The notes under the pieces: model-generated | Database searches by the model: none | What the model was told of the DNA's origin: nothing | Seen by the model: the letters and a program-made list of their open reading frames with translations, nothing else | Translations under genes and position numbers: made by a program | Source of the DNA: Chlorobiaceae bacterium | GTDB lineage: Bacteria; Bacteroidota; Chlorobiia; Chlorobiales; Chlorobiaceae | Assembly (NCBI GenBank): GCA_013336025.1 | Contig: JAAXUM010000068.1 | Location: forward strand, 1-7,854 | Length of the DNA stretch: 7,854 nt | Reading direction: 5' to 3' | Part shown: piece by piece, positions 7,077 through 7,854 of the stretch | How the letters are laid out: every line of letters starts with the position of its first letter | Numbering within the stretch: the first letter of the stretch is position 1

Positions 7077-7309
7077 ATATATGCTCCCATGGCTTAATGA
7101 TTTATTTAAAACACCAGGTACCCCTTTTGTTTTCCGATCAGGAGAGATGAAACCATGAGTGCTGTGCATGATTGAAACAATAACCCCTTTCAACCACATT
7201 GAAAATAATAATCTCTCTTTGTCTGCCCTGAATTCTCTGCAGCGTATTTCCTGAGAGGAACAAGAGGTTTACCGCATTTCTCTCCCTCATAAAATCGACA
7301 TCCATCACC

Positions 7310-7453
7310 ATGAGCACACGATCACGGTATCGAAGAGACGATCCTGAAGGAAAAAAGCGAAAAGAAGAGCAGGAAAGAATAACTACAGAGAAAAAACATA
7401 CGCAGGGGAAAACCTGTAAGGGGAGCCTCCTGATTCATAACCCCCCTTACTGA
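7310..7453 (+). CDS. Possible 47-residue charged small protein
   Basis: I do not recognise this frame. It starts at ATG 7310-7312 and stops with TGA 7451-7453. It encodes a very basic and acidic first part (MSTRSRYRRDDPEGKKRKEE, then more Lys/Glu) with no membrane segment. The last 12 codons overlap the inverted repeat at 7416-7450. No ribosome site is visible, though several real genes here also lack one. The DNA is purine-rich, which by itself produces Lys, Glu and Arg codons, so a chance frame is the likelier explanation. Confidence 0.2.
   Translation: MSTRSRYRRDDPEGKKRKEEQERITTEKKHTQGKTCKGSLLIHNPPY
7416..7450. terminator. Inverted repeat, probable terminator downstream of apt
   Basis: GTAAGGGG (7416-7423) and CCCCTTAC (7443-7450) form a perfect 8-bp stem around a 19-nt loop, 20 bp past the apt stop. 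On the minus strand a short TTTT and later a T-run (7391-7396) follow, but not directly after the stem, so a classical intrinsic terminator is only partly matched. Its place between convergent transcripts fits termination of apt. Confidence 0.45.
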
Positions 7454-7469
7454 ACAACGAGAAAACCAG

Positions 7470-7854
7470 CTAATCGCCCTCAAAATCTGTAAGGGAAAAG
7501 ATACTGTACCCTTTGTCACGAATACGCTGCTCACCGCCAACATCAGGCAGATTGACAATAAATGCCATTTCAGCAACAACTCCGCCAACCTTTTCAACCA
7601 GTGCGGCTGCAGCAAGAGCTGTTCCCCCTGTAGCCAGAAGATCGTCAACCAGAAGCACCCTGCTTCCCTCTTCGAGAGCATCATTATGTATCTCTATGGT
7701 ATCGCTTCCATATTCAAGTTCATATTCCTGGGAAACAACATCGGCAGGTAATTTTCCCGGTTTTCTCACCGGAACAAAACCTTTTCCAAGCGCATAGGAC
7801 AATGCACCGCCGATAATGAATCCTCTTGCCTCGATGCCAACAATCACATCAAAA
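7470..7854 (-). CDS. apt: Adenine phosphoribosyltransferase, N-terminus cut by window edge
   Basis: Apt salvages adenine by joining it to PRPP to give AMP and pyrophosphate in the cytoplasm. About 128 C-terminal codons are present, and the family is usually about 170-180 residues, so roughly the first 50 lie beyond the right edge. The frame runs open to base 7853, reading [12 protein letters not shown] before the rest. Visible family marks are [10 protein letters not shown], the RKPGKLP loop, the flexible [16 protein letters not shown] segment, and the PRPP-binding motif [13 protein letters not shown]. The GTG at 7845-7847 is an internal valine, not the start. The stop is TAG at 7470-7472. 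The gene converges on the HU/IHF gene across 549 bp. Confidence 0.97.
   Translation of the reverse strand, partial: FDVIVGIEARGFIIGGALSYALGKGFVPVRKPGKLPADVVSQEYELEYGSDTIEIHNDALEEGSRVLLVDDLLATGGTALAAAALVEKVGGVVAEMAFIVNLPDVGGEQRIRDKGYSIFSLTDFEGD

Larger units (their letters stand above)
6921..7469. other. 549-bp gap between convergent genes
   Basis: This stretch lies between the plus-strand HU/IHF gene and the minus-strand apt gene. I see no recognisable protein, tRNA, tmRNA, RNase P, SRP RNA or known riboswitch consensus. It contains a run of three hairpins (6961-7076), a T-rich stretch around 7123-7135, a 47-codon charged frame (7310-7453) and an inverted repeat (7416-7450). A 62-codon frame starting with GTG at 6962 runs through the hairpins and does not look like a protein. 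Confidence 0.8.

Noticed and set aside
6962..7150. 62-codon plus-strand frame beginning with GTG
   Set aside because: It runs through three hairpins, has no ribosome site and encodes no recognisable or protein-like pattern.
7171..7178. ATTGAAAC, resembling the end of some CRISPR repeats
   Set aside because: It occurs once, with no regularly spaced copies, so there is no array.
7248..7262. CTGAGAGGA resembling part of the TPP riboswitch consensus
   Set aside because: The other conserved TPP elements are absent nearby and no thiamine gene follows. It is better seen as a small TTCCT/AGGAA hairpin.

Overview
The window looks like an ordinary chromosomal segment of a green sulfur bacterium (Chlorobiaceae). 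The main evidence is a carotenoid 1,2-hydratase gene (crtC) directly upstream of a Rieske protein gene (petC), followed by cytochrome b with an Ala/Pro/Lys-rich N-terminal extension. I recall this crtC-petC-petB order from Chlorobaculum tepidum and relatives. The sparse Shine-Dalgarno sites of several genes fit that group. I could not run a search, so genus is not assigned. There is no sign of a mobile element, CRISPR array, prophage or defence island.

Left part (1-3959, all minus strand; read right to left): gltX (glutamyl-tRNA synthetase), a tRNA-Phe(GAA) with its own convincing promoter, crtC, petC and the start of petB. GltX supplies Glu-tRNA for translation and for tetrapyrrole (bacteriochlorophyll) synthesis by the C5 route. 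CrtC modifies carotenoids. PetC and PetB form the quinol-oxidising cytochrome bc core. The petB frame carries an in-frame TGA (78-80) between its low-complexity extension and a recognisable cytochrome b start. This is the most notable anomaly of the window.

Middle (3960-4200): a divergent, AT-rich intergenic region between gltX and ftsH. It has candidate promoter elements and one weak 31-codon reading frame that could encode a tiny membrane peptide.

Right part (4201-6920, plus strand): ftsH (membrane AAA+ zinc protease), a half-size TauE/SafE-type membrane permease 27 bp downstream, and an HU/IHF-family DNA-binding protein. They may be co-transcribed. From 6921 to 7469 there is no convincing gene. 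This 549-bp gap between convergent genes holds three consecutive good hairpins (6961-7076), a very charged 47-codon frame and an inverted repeat that probably terminates transcription. The window ends inside apt (adenine phosphoribosyltransferase, minus strand), whose N-terminus lies beyond the right edge.

No wholly new system is evident. Points worth checking are the petB nonsense codon, the structured gap before apt, the solitary half-size TauE protein, a mismatch in the tRNA-Phe T stem, and two small frames.
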